Shown here: piece after piece, positions 44,403 to 53,132 of the stretch
Numbering within the stretch: the first letter of the stretch is position 1
Layout of the letters: each line of letters begins with the position of its first letter
Origin: Streptomyces sp. WM6386
GTDB taxonomy: Bacteria > Actinomycetota > Actinomycetes > Streptomycetales > Streptomycetaceae
Reading direction: 5' to 3'
DNA length: 64,000 bases
Assembly (NCBI RefSeq): GCF_000972385.1
Contig: NZ_JXTE01000010.1
Location: forward strand, 84,920-148,919
Translations under genes and position numbers: made by a program
The notes under the pieces: model-generated
Seen by the model: only the letters and a program-made list of their open reading frames with translations
Database searches by the model: none
Told to the model about the DNA's origin: nothing

Positions 44403-45605
44403 TTACGCGACTTCATGATCCCAGACCTGGCCAGCGAAAACACGCTGTTGGAGGCAGGTGAAGAGTTCATCGAGGGTGGCGAGGTGGGCAAGATGTGCAG
44501 CTTGCTGTGCCTCAATCGCACCTACGCGCCTACGGAACTCACGTTGCGTAGAAATCTCGACAACAGGAAGCGGGAAAGCGCTCAGTTGCGTCTTGTTGAT
44601 CGACGCGATACCAGTGGTCTGCTTCGCAACGCGGAGAAAGTACTGCTTTCCATAACTCGACGAGACTACCCACTTCAAATAGACGGGATCGATCAGATCA
44701 CTCCGAGAAATACGAACCTTGAAAACATGGTTCTGATGCAAACAGAGCGGAAGCTCTCCAGCCCACAGCGTACCCCGCCCCAATTTATCCGGATCTCCCC
44801 CTTCCGTTAGAAGAAGGTCATCTTCTAGAAGAGAGAAGCGAGATACCTCAGACTCGGAAACATCGATCTCCTTGAGGACTGAAAGATCCAACCTGCGGTC
44901 CTGAACATTCGCCACCGCAAGGTACGGGACCTTTCGAAGTGGCCCCGCTGGAACCTTGCGCCCCTTGGTGATACCAGAAGAAATCACAGATACATTCGAG
45001 AGCGGAACCGAGTTTTCAATGGAATTCGCAATCGCGGCACCTACCAACTCAGCGAAAACTGCGCTAGCGAGGTCATCCAGCAGAGCAACAGCTTGGCGAC
45101 GCTTGGCACGGAGGGCGTCGACGTGGTCAAGGAGGGCGGCGATGCGTTCCTGTTCGGGAAGAGAGGGGAGCGGAACCTTAAGCGCCTTCAGAATTGTGGA
45201 GTTGATGTTCAATTGAGCGACGCCGCTGGCCTGGCGTTCCAGCTCCGCAACAACGCTATCGAGGTACCGTCGCAGATACGACGAACTCAACTGCCGCGAA
45301 TCACGCGGGACCAACCCTGCAATAGCCTGATTTGTTGCCGCATCTACACCCAGCGTTGCAGTTCGCCCGATTGTCGCAAAGATAGAGATAAGCACGGTGC
45401 CAGCGGGAAATACTTTGGCCGAGCTTCCCGCAATCGCAGATTCGCTGATCTTCTCCTCGGTATCCGTCACCACGCCTTGAAGCATGTCACCGATTTTTAC
45501 CCATGGAATTTCCCCAATGAAGAATTCGGGGACTGACCTCGAAGGCGTGCCGCCCGACTGCACCGTGCAGATATCCCCAAGCGCTGCATGTCCCCATGCC
45601 TTCAT
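44403..45605 (-). CDS. hsdS: Type I restriction-modification specificity subunit
   Basis: 400 residues with two target-recognition domains: TRD1 about 1-150 opening WGHAALGDICTVQSGGTPSR, and TRD2 about 200-350 opening VPLSNVSVISSGITKGR. They are separated by the conserved helix LPEQERIAALLDHVDALRAK, which repeats in weaker form near the end. It determines the bipartite DNA sequence methylated and cut. Its ATG overlaps the hsdM stop by 4 bases. The coding DNA, chiefly TRD2 (44450-45100), has far more A/T than its neighbours, as expected for a segment exchanged by recombination. Confidence 0.95.
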   Translation of the reverse strand: MKAWGHAALGDICTVQSGGTPSRSVPEFFIGEIPWVKIGDMLQGVVTDTEEKISESAIAGSSAKVFPAGTVLISIFATIGRTATLGVDAATNQAIAGLVPRDSRQLSSSYLRRYLDSVVAELERQASGVAQLNINSTILKALKVPLPSLPEQERIAALLDHVDALRAKRRQAVALLDDLASAVFAELVGAAIANSIENSVPLSNVSVISSGITKGRKVPAGPLRKVPYLAVANVQDRRLDLSVLKEIDVSESEVSRFSLLEDDLLLTEGGDPDKLGRGTLWAGELPLCLHQNHVFKVRISRSDLIDPVYLKWVVSSSYGKQYFLRVAKQTTGIASINKTQLSAFPLPVVEISTQREFRRRVGAIEAQQAAHLAHLATLDELFTCLQQRVFAGQVWDHEVA

Positions 45606-47119
45606 GCCAGCATCCCCTTCAATTCCTCGACACCCTTGGCGATCTCCTCACCGAGGCGCTCAATGTCGACCAGGATGTCCAGCGGTTCCCGGGTCTCGAT
45701 TTCCTCGTGGATGATTTCCTTGTATCGGTTCAGTGAAAGGTCATAGCTTTGCGCTGCGATGTCCGCCTTTGGAACCGTGAAGGACTGGGCCGTGCGCGGC
45801 CGCTCGCGTTCCGTAGTGTCGCGGGCGAACCAACGGGCGAGGGTGTCCGGGAGGTTGTTCTTGGCGTGGTCGGCCCCTGTCAGGGACTCGGTCGGGCGGA
45901 CGCCGAACTTTTCCTCCGGGAGGAGGAGGTTGCGCTTGTCGTCCAGGGACATGCCGTCGGCCTGGACGTCGTAGAACCAGACGTTGTCTGTACCGCCGGA
46001 GTCGGTGCGGGTGAAGAAGAGGATGGCGGTGGAGACTCCGGCGTAGGGCTTGAAGACGCCTGAGGGGAGTTTCACCACGGCGTCCAGCTTCTGGTCTTCG
46101 ACCAGCATGCGGCGGAGTTCCTTGTGGGCCTTGGTCGAGCCGAAGAGGACACCGTCGGGGACGATGACGGCGGCACGGCCACCTGGCTTGAGGAGCTTCA
46201 GGAAGAGGGCGAGGAAGAGCAGCTCGGTCTTCTTGGTCTTGACGACGCGGAGGAGGTCGACGGCCGTCTGCTCGTAGTCGAGGCTGCCTGCGAAAGGCGG
46301 GTTGGCGAGGATGAGCGAGTAGCGCTCGGACTCGGGGGACGCGGACTCCGACAATGAGTCGCGGTAGCGGATGTCCGGGTTCTCGATGCCGTGCAGGAGC
46401 ATGTTCATCGAGCCGATGCGGAGCATGGTCGAGTCGAAGTCGAAGCCGTGGAACATCGAAGCGTTGAAGTGGCGGCGCTGGGCGACGTCGAGGAGTTCCT
46501 CGCGGTGTTCGCGCTTGACGTAGGACGCGGACTGGACGAGGAAGCCAGCCGTGCCGCAGGCCGGGTCGCAAATCTCGTCGCCGGGGCGCGGCTGAGTCAT
46601 CTCAACCATGAGGTCGATGATGTGGCGCGGGGTGCGGAACTGGCCGTTCTGGCCAGCCGAAGCGATTTTGGCGAGCAGGTACTCGTAGACGTCGCCCTTG
46701 ACGTCGCTGCGGTCCATCGGGAGGCCGTCGAGGATGTCGACGACCTTGGCAAGGAGGTTGGGCGACGGGATCGTGAAGCGGGCATCGCGCATATGGTGGG
46801 CGTACGTGGAGTCGTCGCCGCCCATGCGGCGGAGATAGGGGAAGACGCCTTCGGAGACCAGCTGGTACGCGAGCTCGGGGTCGCGGTCCTTGAAGTTCTG
46901 CCAGCGCAGGTCCTGCTCGTCAGACCCGAAGAAGGGGTCCGGGTCGGGCTCTCCGATGCGGTTCGCCTTGCGGTCCTTGACGGTCTGGAGTTCGTCGAGG
47001 CGCTTGATGAAGAGCAGATAGGTGATCTGCTCCATCACCTCGAGGGGGTTGGAGATACCGCCGGTCCAGAACGCGTCCCAGACGCGGTCGACCTTGCTCT
47101 TGAGTTCGCCCGTAATCAC
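45602..47119 (-). CDS. hsdM: Type I restriction-modification DNA methyltransferase subunit
   Basis: 505 residues from GTG 47119. Helical N-terminal domain (GELKSKVDRVWDAFWTGG), then a gamma-class adenine methyltransferase core: motif I ICDPACGTAGFLVQSA near 195 for SAM and motif IV ILANPPFAGSL near 275, the N6-adenine NPPF box. It methylates the adenine in the HsdS target to protect own DNA. First of hsdM-hsdS-hsdR. The upstream 250 bases contain no gene and separate it from rnpB on the same strand. Confidence 0.96.
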   Translation of the reverse strand: MITGELKSKVDRVWDAFWTGGISNPLEVMEQITYLLFIKRLDELQTVKDRKANRIGEPDPDPFFGSDEQDLRWQNFKDRDPELAYQLVSEGVFPYLRRMGGDDSTYAHHMRDARFTIPSPNLLAKVVDILDGLPMDRSDVKGDVYEYLLAKIASAGQNGQFRTPRHIIDLMVEMTQPRPGDEICDPACGTAGFLVQSASYVKREHREELLDVAQRRHFNASMFHGFDFDSTMLRIGSMNMLLHGIENPDIRYRDSLSESASPESERYSLILANPPFAGSLDYEQTAVDLLRVVKTKKTELLFLALFLKLLKPGGRAAVIVPDGVLFGSTKAHKELRRMLVEDQKLDAVVKLPSGVFKPYAGVSTAILFFTRTDSGGTDNVWFYDVQADGMSLDDKRNLLLPEEKFGVRPTESLTGADHAKNNLPDTLARWFARDTTERERPRTAQSFTVPKADIAAQSYDLSLNRYKEIIHEEIETREPLDILVDIERLGEEIAKGVEELKGMLA

Positions 47120-47370
47120 AGGTCGATCGTAGCGCCGGGCGCCCACAGCGGATGTCCGCTTCAGATGTGCCGCACCGTCAGCCCCCGTTGCGCCCGCCAC
47201 CTCAGGATCCGCAGCTCTCCTGCCCCGGCTTCTCGGTCACGCCCATTGCACATCGCTTGCGCAACCAAACGGGAACTCCTGGGAACGCCGCAGCTCAGCC
47301 GGGCACACCCCAATCGACGCAAAACGACCCTGCCCCGGGGAAATCCCAGGTGAGGGCCAAACAAGCAGAC

Positions 47371-47772
47371 GAGTCGGGCTGTACGCCGGGTTCTGTCACC
47401 CGGCCGCCTCGCGGCGGTCGGGGAGACGGCCATCCATCTAGGGCCGGTGTTGCCACCGGCCTCGTGCGGTCTACCCGGGGACTCGGGCGGGCAGCCCTCG
47501 AACGTCTCCGCAGAGCGCTTTTTACGGCGCTCCTTTTGACCTTGCTCCAGGTGGGGTTTACCTAGCTGCCCAGGTCACCCTGGGCACTGGTGGTCTCTTA
47601 CACCACCGTTTCACCCTTACCGAGGACCGAGGTCCCCGGCGGTCTGTTTTCTGTGGCACTGTCCCGCGGGTCACCCCGGGTGGCCGTTAGCCACCACCTT
47701 GCCCTGTGGAGCCCGGACGTTCCTCGGGAAGCCCCCGTCAAGGGGACTCCACGCGGCCGTCCGCCCGGCTCG
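47371..47772 (-). ncRNA. rnpB: RNase P RNA (class A)
   Basis: About 402 bases. On the minus strand it reads CGAGCCGGGCGGACGGCC at the 5' end, GAGGAACGTCCGGGCTCC (CR-I), GGTAAGGGTGAAACGGTGG (CR-II/III area), TAGATGGATGGCCG (CR-IV/V area) and ends ACAGAACCCGGCGTAC followed by CCCGACTCG. The 5' CGAGCC and 3' CGACTCG ends can form helix P1. This is the ribozyme that trims the 5' leaders of tRNAs. The 5' end overlaps the 3' end of the EamA gene by about 35 bases. Confidence 0.95.
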
Positions 47773-48664
47773 TCTGCCGTGTCGACCATGGTACCGGGCC
47801 CTCATCCCTCGCAGGACCGGCCGCTGTCGCTAGGACCGAGCCCGCCAGGATCAGGGCAAATGAAGCCCCGCCCCCTACCGTCAGCTTCTCGTCCAGGAAC
47901 AGCGCTCCCGCCGCCACCGCCACCGCCGGGTTGACGTACGTGATCACCGTCGACCTCGTCGGGCCCACCTCCTTGATCAGCTCCAGGAAGGCGACGAAGG
48001 CCACCGCCGTGCAGATCACGCCCAGGCCCGCCAGGGCCAGCAGGACAGTGGGCGAGGGCGCCGTGGACGGCCAGGTCATCGCGGCCGGCGTTGCGTACAC
48101 CAGCGCCGCCAGTCCCAGGCAGGACGCCGTGAGCTGCAGGGACGGGACATTCCGAAGGTGGCGTGCCGCGATCAGTGGGGCCGTCGCGTAGCCCACGACC
48201 GTGACCAGTAGCTCCGCCAGCGAGCGAGCGTCCCCTCCCGTCAGGTGCGGGACCGTCAGGACTCCCACCCCCGTCAGGCCCAACCCCAGGCCCGTCACCC
48301 GCCTCGCCCCCAACCGCTCCGTGTCCCCGAAGAAGCGGGCCAGTGCCACTCCCACGATCGGCACCCCGGCGATCAGCAGACCCGCCGTCGAGCTGGACAG
48401 ATGCCGTTCCGCGTCCGTGAGCGTGAACCACGGGCCGATGATCTCTATGCACGCGAAGGCCAGCATCGGCTTCCAGGCCCGCCTGACCGTCCCGCCCAGG
48501 CCCTTCACCGCGAACGGCAGCAACAGCGCCGCGCCCAGCGCGCAGCGCGTGAACACCACGAAGGACGGGGACAGCGGGGCCTCCACCGCCACCTTGATCA
48601 TCAGATAGGGGATGCCCCAGACCACTCCCATCAGGGAGAACAGGAACCAGCCGCGTGCAGTCAT
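47738..48664 (-). CDS. EamA-family (DMT) transporter
   Basis: 308 residues, ten predicted helices in two EamA halves (for example WFLFSLMGVVWGIPYLMIKV and ATAPLIAARHLRNVPSLQL). Family members export amino acids or metabolites such as threonine/homoserine (RhtA-like). ATG 48664 is used; a GTG six bases upstream is in frame. It lies just before the AraC-type gene in the same direction (20 bases). Its final codons (ADGRVESP) lie inside the rnpB 5' region, so rnpB must be transcribed from within this gene. Confidence 0.9.
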   Translation of the reverse strand: MTARGWFLFSLMGVVWGIPYLMIKVAVEAPLSPSFVVFTRCALGAALLLPFAVKGLGGTVRRAWKPMLAFACIEIIGPWFTLTDAERHLSSSTAGLLIAGVPIVGVALARFFGDTERLGARRVTGLGLGLTGVGVLTVPHLTGGDARSLAELLVTVVGYATAPLIAARHLRNVPSLQLTASCLGLAALVYATPAAMTWPSTAPSPTVLLALAGLGVICTAVAFVAFLELIKEVGPTRSTVITYVNPAVAVAAGALFLDEKLTVGGGASFALILAGSVLATAAGPARDEGPVPWSTRQTSRADGRVESP

Positions 48665-48683
48665 ACGCACACCTTGGGCCGGA

Positions 48684-49505
48684 TCAGGGCCTGAGGTCTT
48701 GAACGCTGTTGCGGTACGCCGCCGGGGTCACGCCGAGGACGCGGCGGAACCAGCGGGTGAGGTGCGCCTGGTCCGCGAAGCCGACGAGTGACGCGACCTC
48801 CGCCGGCCGCAGGCCCGTGTCCAGGAGGCGGCGGGCGCGGGTGACGCGGTACTGGGCCAGCCAGGCGTACGGGGGCAGCCCCATCGTCGTACGGAAGGCA
48901 CGGAGCAACTGGTAGCGGGACAGGCCCAGTTCCGCGGCCAGCGCCGCCAGTGACGGGGGGTCCAGGAGTTCGTCGGCCAGGCGGTCCCGTACGAGGAGAG
49001 CGATCCGGTCCGCGCCCGGGATCGTGTCCGTCGTGGCCCGGGCCGTGGAGTGGCGGCGGGCCAGGGCCGTGAGCAGCCAGGGGAGGCGGGACTCGGTCTC
49101 CAGGGGGTCGGGGCGGGCGCCCAGTTCGGTGTGGGTGAGCAGGATCGCCGAGGCCAGTTCGGGGTCGTCGATCAGTGGCTCGCGGAAGTGCGGGACGCCG
49201 CCCAGCGTTCCCTCCGTCAGCAGCGAGGTCTCCGCGTACAGCGCGCGGTACGCGTAGCCGTCGGTCGCGTTGCCGGGGCCGCCCGTGTGCACCTCGCCGG
49301 GGGCCAGGACGACGATGGAGCCCGGGCCCGTGCGGATGTGGCCGCCGCGGTAGTCGATGACCTCGGAGCCGGCGACGCAGACGCCGACCGTGAACTCGTC
49401 GTGGGCGTGCGGGGCGTAGACATGTTTGTCGAAGCGGGCCGTCAGGAGATCCAGGCGCGGGCCACAGCGGCCCAGCCTCGCCCTGGTCCACAGTGCCTGC
49501 TCCAC
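48684..49505 (-). CDS. AraC-family transcriptional regulator
   Basis: 273 residues. An N-terminal cupin-like sensing domain (HVYAPHAHDEFTVGVCV with the His-rich cupin strand near 30) is followed by a C-terminal double HTH (LAALAAELGLSRYQLLRAFR and RPAEVASLVGFADQAHLTRW). AraC-type regulators with this arrangement often control a linked transporter. The EamA gene starts 20 bases downstream of this gene, so it is the likely target, probably in one operon. Confidence 0.92.
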   Translation of the reverse strand: MEQALWTRARLGRCGPRLDLLTARFDKHVYAPHAHDEFTVGVCVAGSEVIDYRGGHIRTGPGSIVVLAPGEVHTGGPGNATDGYAYRALYAETSLLTEGTLGGVPHFREPLIDDPELASAILLTHTELGARPDPLETESRLPWLLTALARRHSTARATTDTIPGADRIALLVRDRLADELLDPPSLAALAAELGLSRYQLLRAFRTTMGLPPYAWLAQYRVTRARRLLDTGLRPAEVASLVGFADQAHLTRWFRRVLGVTPAAYRNSVQDLRP

Positions 49506-49550
49506 GCGCCGCCCCCTGTCCGTCGTCCTCAGGGTGCAACGCCGGGATGC

Positions 49551-50129
49551 TCAGAGAAAGTCCGCTGTATCCAGTTCGAAGGCGAACGGTTCAGGGAGCG
49601 TGAGCGGCTTGCCCAAGGGGCGGGTGCAGTGCTCGCGGTAGTCGTCGTTCTCCGGGTCGCTGAACAGCGTGATCGAGGATGCTTCGCGGTCGACGAGCAG
49701 ATAGAGGGGGATGCCGCCGCGGGCATAGCACCGGCGCTTGGCCTCACGGTCGGCCTTGGGCTTGGTGGAGGTCACCTCCAGCACCATGGCGACGCCGTCG
49801 CAGGGCATCCAGGAGTCGGCGCCCCGGTAGAGCCGAAGTTCCGTGGGGGCGAAGGTGCCGTCCGGGATCACGTGGTCCTTCGGGCAGCCGCCCCCGCTCT
49901 GCAGCTTCAGCCCCTTGTTTCCGGAGAAATCCATGTCTGTCCGGGACCGCCTGATCACCTGCTTCATGGTCAGGCTGATGTAGTCCTCGTGGTCCCCGTC
50001 CGGCGGCGGCGTCACAACGATCTCCCCCTCGATCAGCTCGGCCCGGAAACCCTCGGGGGTGTCCAGGGCGAGAAAGCCCTCCAGCAGGACCTCTGCGCGC
50101 GTGAACGGCTCATGAGCCATGGCTGTCAT
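49551..50129 (-). CDS. Uma2-family (DUF820) putative nuclease
   Basis: 192 residues from ATG 50129, with AAGGAGGGG upstream. A PD-(D/E)XK-type fold: FRAELIEGEIVVTPPP at the start, VIPDGTFAPTELR with the metal Asp near 110, and VAMVLEVTSTKPKADREAKR with Glu near 130. Uma2 proteins are widespread in cyanobacteria and actinomycetes, often as many copies, and proposed to have endonuclease activity; the role is unknown. It is divergent from the MerR gene. Confidence 0.85.
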   Translation of the reverse strand: MTAMAHEPFTRAEVLLEGFLALDTPEGFRAELIEGEIVVTPPPDGDHEDYISLTMKQVIRRSRTDMDFSGNKGLKLQSGGGCPKDHVIPDGTFAPTELRLYRGADSWMPCDGVAMVLEVTSTKPKADREAKRRCYARGGIPLYLLVDREASSITLFSDPENDDYREHCTRPLGKPLTLPEPFAFELDTADFL

Positions 50130-50257
50130 GTCACGCCCCTCCTTCGGTCGCTCGCCAGACTGGGACATCGGAAGATCACCTGTCCATGAGATCGGAAACC
50201 GTTCCCTCGATCGTGGCACACGATCCCTGCCACCGTCAGGCACGCCGAACCGCACAC

Positions 50258-50288
50258 TTGACCCTGCCGCAGCGTCAACGTCTCTACT
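50258..50288 (+). promoter_or_regulatory. MerR-type promoter with 19-base spacer
   Basis: -35 TTGACC (50258-50263) and -10 TCTACT (50283-50288) are 19 bases apart, the long spacing MerR activators untwist. TTGAC (50258) and GTCAA (50274) form an inverted repeat lying between them. The start codon is 7 bases after the -10, so the transcript is probably leaderless. Confidence 0.65.
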
Positions 50289-50294
50289 GATCCC

Positions 50295-51044
50295 ATGCGG
50301 ATCGGAGAACTCGCCGCGGCCGTCGGCGTCACCACGCGGGCCGTGCGGCACTACCACCATCAGGGGCTGTTGCCGGAGCCGGAGCGGCTGGGCAACGGGT
50401 ACCGGAACTACACCCTGCGGCACGCCGTCGTACTCGCGCGGATCCGGCGGCTGACCGAGTTGGGGCTGGGGCTCGCGGAGGTGCGGGACGTGCTGGCCGA
50501 TGACACGGAGAAAGAGCTCACGGAGATCCTCCAGGAGCTGGACGAGGATCTCGCCCGGCAGGAGGCGGCGATCCGGGAGCGGCGGGTACGGCTGCGGGCG
50601 CTGCTGGACGCCGACGAGCTGCCCGCCGAAGGACCCGTCTCCCCCGAACTCGCCGCGCTGTTCAGTGAGATGGCCCCCTTGTCCGACTCCCCCATGGCCG
50701 CCAAGGACCGTGAGGTGCTCGCCCTCATCGAGGCCGCCGCGGGTCCGCAGGAGCGGGAGCGGATGCTGTCGGCGGTGAACTCCGTGCTCGCCTCGCCCGA
50801 AGGGGTGGCCAAGGCCAACGAGGCGTACGCGCTGCTCGACGCGCTCGCCGATGCGCCGGTCGACGATCCTCGCGTGGACGACGCCGCCCGCAAGCTCGCC
50901 GAGAGCACACCGCGAGAACTGCTCCCCGAAGCCGTCTCCCTGGACCACGGCAGCAGCTTCCTGCGCGCCTTCTACGCCGACTTCGCCCCGGCCCAGGCGG
51001 AGGCCATCCGTCGTGCCATGCGCATCCTCACGGAGGAGACATGA
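50295..51044 (+). CDS. MerR-family transcriptional regulator
   Basis: 249 residues. The MerR HTH is at the N-terminus (MRIGELAAAVGVTTRAVRHY, then LLPEPERLGNGYRNY), followed by a coiled coil (about 80-120) and a C-terminal domain with no Cys/Met metal-binding motif. It resembles the HTH-MerR/TipAS-like group with a helical ligand domain (SPELAALFSEMAPLSD onward). It probably binds the operator just upstream and controls its own message. The start codon is at the expected transcription start, so it may be leaderless. The next gene overlaps its stop by 4 bases. Confidence 0.92.
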   Translation: MRIGELAAAVGVTTRAVRHYHHQGLLPEPERLGNGYRNYTLRHAVVLARIRRLTELGLGLAEVRDVLADDTEKELTEILQELDEDLARQEAAIRERRVRLRALLDADELPAEGPVSPELAALFSEMAPLSDSPMAAKDREVLALIEAAAGPQERERMLSAVNSVLASPEGVAKANEAYALLDALADAPVDDPRVDDAARKLAESTPRELLPEAVSLDHGSSFLRAFYADFAPAQAEAIRRAMRILTEET

Positions 51045-51649
51045 GGACAGCGGCCTCCGCCCTCGTACGGCATGAACTGCGGCTGTTCGTCAGCCTCGCG
51101 CTGTGGATGGCCCGGCGTACGCACCAGCCCCGGCACGGACAGGAATTCGGATACGCCCGTGGCGAGGGGCCGTTGATGTTCGGGTTCGCGTTCGTGTGCG
51201 TGATCGAGTCGGTGACGATGTCCGTGCTGCTGCGGGATCTGCCCGCCGTGCACACGCCCGTCCTCGTCCTGGACGTCTACACCGTCGTCCTCGTCGTCGG
51301 CATGCACGCGGCCAACGTCGTACGGCCCCACGTGCTCGACGCCGACTCCCTCCGGATCCGCCGCGCCGCGCACGTCGACCTGCGCATACCGCTGCACCAA
51401 ATAGCCGACGTACGGCGCGAGTTGCGCGCCACCCACCACCGCGCCGACGGCGAACTCGACCTCGCCATGGGCGCACGGACCACCGTCACCCTCGAACTGG
51501 CCCAGCCGGTCCGCCACTTCACCTTCCTCGGGCGCCCGAAGCAGATCCACCTCGTCCGCTTCCACGCCGACGAACCCGGCGAGTTCGTACGCGCGGTCAC
51601 GCAGGCACGAAACGCACGGTCGGAGCGGGTTCCGGGTCGGCCTGTGTGA
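51041..51649 (+). CDS. Membrane protein of unknown function in MerR operon
   Basis: 202 residues. Two hydrophobic segments (about 45-66 and 75-95) are followed by a soluble C-terminal domain (about 100-200) with regular strands, including a beta-barrel-like HVDLRIPLHQIADVRRELR, that resembles bacterial PH-domain proteins; this comparison is by feel. It overlaps the MerR stop by 4 bases and so is its likely regulatory target. It runs 53 bases into the convergent RNB gene. Confidence 0.7.
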   Translation: MRTAASALVRHELRLFVSLALWMARRTHQPRHGQEFGYARGEGPLMFGFAFVCVIESVTMSVLLRDLPAVHTPVLVLDVYTVVLVVGMHAANVVRPHVLDADSLRIRRAAHVDLRIPLHQIADVRRELRATHHRADGELDLAMGARTTVTLELAQPVRHFTFLGRPKQIHLVRFHADEPGEFVRAVTQARNARSERVPGRPV

Positions 51650-53024
51650 GGCGGACCCGCAGCCGCTCGCCCAAGGACAGGCCGGTGCCCTCGACCCGTC
51701 CGATCACCGCCGGTGACTCCAACTGCACCACGCCCACCGTCGGTCGACGCTCCTCGACCTCCACCACGCACCCGTCGAACACCTCCCCCACCCGGTCCTT
51801 CAGCAGGGCCGCCTCGACGATGTCCACGCACGCCCGTTCGACCGCGCCCGCGCGCCGGCCGCCCTCGGTCATTTCACGGGGCAGCGCATCGAAAGCGGCC
51901 AGGACCCAGTCGGGCACCGGCTCCCCCGCCATCGCCGCGAGGCAGATCTCCGACGCGTACCGGTCGGCCAGGCGGCGCAGTGGTGCCGTGCAGTGGGCGT
52001 AGGGCGCGGCCACCGCCGAGTGGGTGGTGATGTCGGGCAGTACGCCGTCCCTGAAGACCGTGTAGCCCGCGCCCCGCAGCAGCGTCGTGCACTCCTGGAG
52101 GAACGCCGCGTGGTGCGGGACATGCGGGTCCAGGGAACGGACCAGCGCCGCGTACGACACGTGGTGCGGCCAGTCGATGTGCAGGGCATGGGCCGTGCGA
52201 CGCAGCCGGCCGACCGCGCCGTCGGGGGCGGCGGGGAGGGTGCGCAGGACGCCGGTGCCGTGCGCCAGCATCAGGTCCGCCGCCGCCATCCCGGTCAGGA
52301 GGGAGATCTGGGCGTTCCAGCCGTCGGCGGGGAGCGGGGCGCGGTAGGTCAGTTCGTACGTCCCGTTCCGCTCGACGATCTCCTGTTCGGGGACGTTCAG
52401 CGAGATCCCGCCCCGCTCGACCTCGAGCTCCTCCCGCAGCCGTCCGATCACCTCCAGCAGCGCCAGTGGCTCCTCGGCCGTCTTCGAGTCGATCTCCTTC
52501 TGTACGCCCTCGTAGTTCAGCTTGGCCCGGCTGCGGACCAGGGCGCGGCGTACGTCGACGGCGACGGTACGGCCGTCCGCGTCGAGGTCGATCGTCCACA
52601 GGGCGGCCGGGCGCGGCCGGTCGGGGAGCAGACTGGCCGCGCCCTCGCTGAGGGAGACGGGGTGCAGGGGGACCTTCTCGTCCGGGAAGTAGAGGGTCAT
52701 CACGCGGCGGTGTGTCTCCGCGTCGAGGGCCGATCCGGGGGCGACGAAGGCGGCGACGTCCGCGATGGCGTACCGGACGCGGTAGCCGGTGCCCTGGCGG
52801 GAGAGGTGCATCGCCTGGTCGAGGTCGGTGGAGGCGGGCGGGTCGATCGTGAACAGGGGGATGTCGGTGGCGTCGTACGACGGGAGTACGGGAGGTGTCT
52901 CGGCGTCCGCCAAGGCCCCCGGCGGGTAGGCCTGCGGCACCCCCAGTTCGGTGCGCAGCGCTGTGAGGGCGGCCCGGAGGGGGGCTTCGGGGGCGCCGGT
53001 CACGCGGATGTGGCGGCGGGGCAT
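51597..53024 (-). CDS. RNB-domain exoribonuclease (RNase II/R-like)
   Basis: 475 residues. The RNB core begins at DIPLFTIDPPASTDLDQAM near 55, with the Asp set that binds metal in RNase II/R, continues through YAIADVAAFVAPGSALDAE and ends near 400; HYAHCTAPLRRLADR-type residues (APYAHCTAPLRRLADRY) give the conserved C-terminal region. It lacks the cold-shock domains of full RNase R, as in the short actinobacterial form. The start ATG MPRRHIRVTG is supported by its match to this form. Role: 3'-to-5' RNA degradation. Confidence 0.9.
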   Translation of the reverse strand: MPRRHIRVTGAPEAPLRAALTALRTELGVPQAYPPGALADAETPPVLPSYDATDIPLFTIDPPASTDLDQAMHLSRQGTGYRVRYAIADVAAFVAPGSALDAETHRRVMTLYFPDEKVPLHPVSLSEGAASLLPDRPRPAALWTIDLDADGRTVAVDVRRALVRSRAKLNYEGVQKEIDSKTAEEPLALLEVIGRLREELEVERGGISLNVPEQEIVERNGTYELTYRAPLPADGWNAQISLLTGMAAADLMLAHGTGVLRTLPAAPDGAVGRLRRTAHALHIDWPHHVSYAALVRSLDPHVPHHAAFLQECTTLLRGAGYTVFRDGVLPDITTHSAVAAPYAHCTAPLRRLADRYASEICLAAMAGEPVPDWVLAAFDALPREMTEGGRRAGAVERACVDIVEAALLKDRVGEVFDGCVVEVEERRPTVGVVQLESPAVIGRVEGTGLSLGERLRVRLTQADPEPAPTVRFVPA

Positions 53025-53132
53025 ACAGCGAGCGTAGGGCCGGGAACCCCGAGGAGCACGCCGTACGCTGTCGCAGAGCTGTACAGGATCTACAGCCACC
53101 GCAGAACGCCGCTGTCGAAGGAGATCCCGCCC

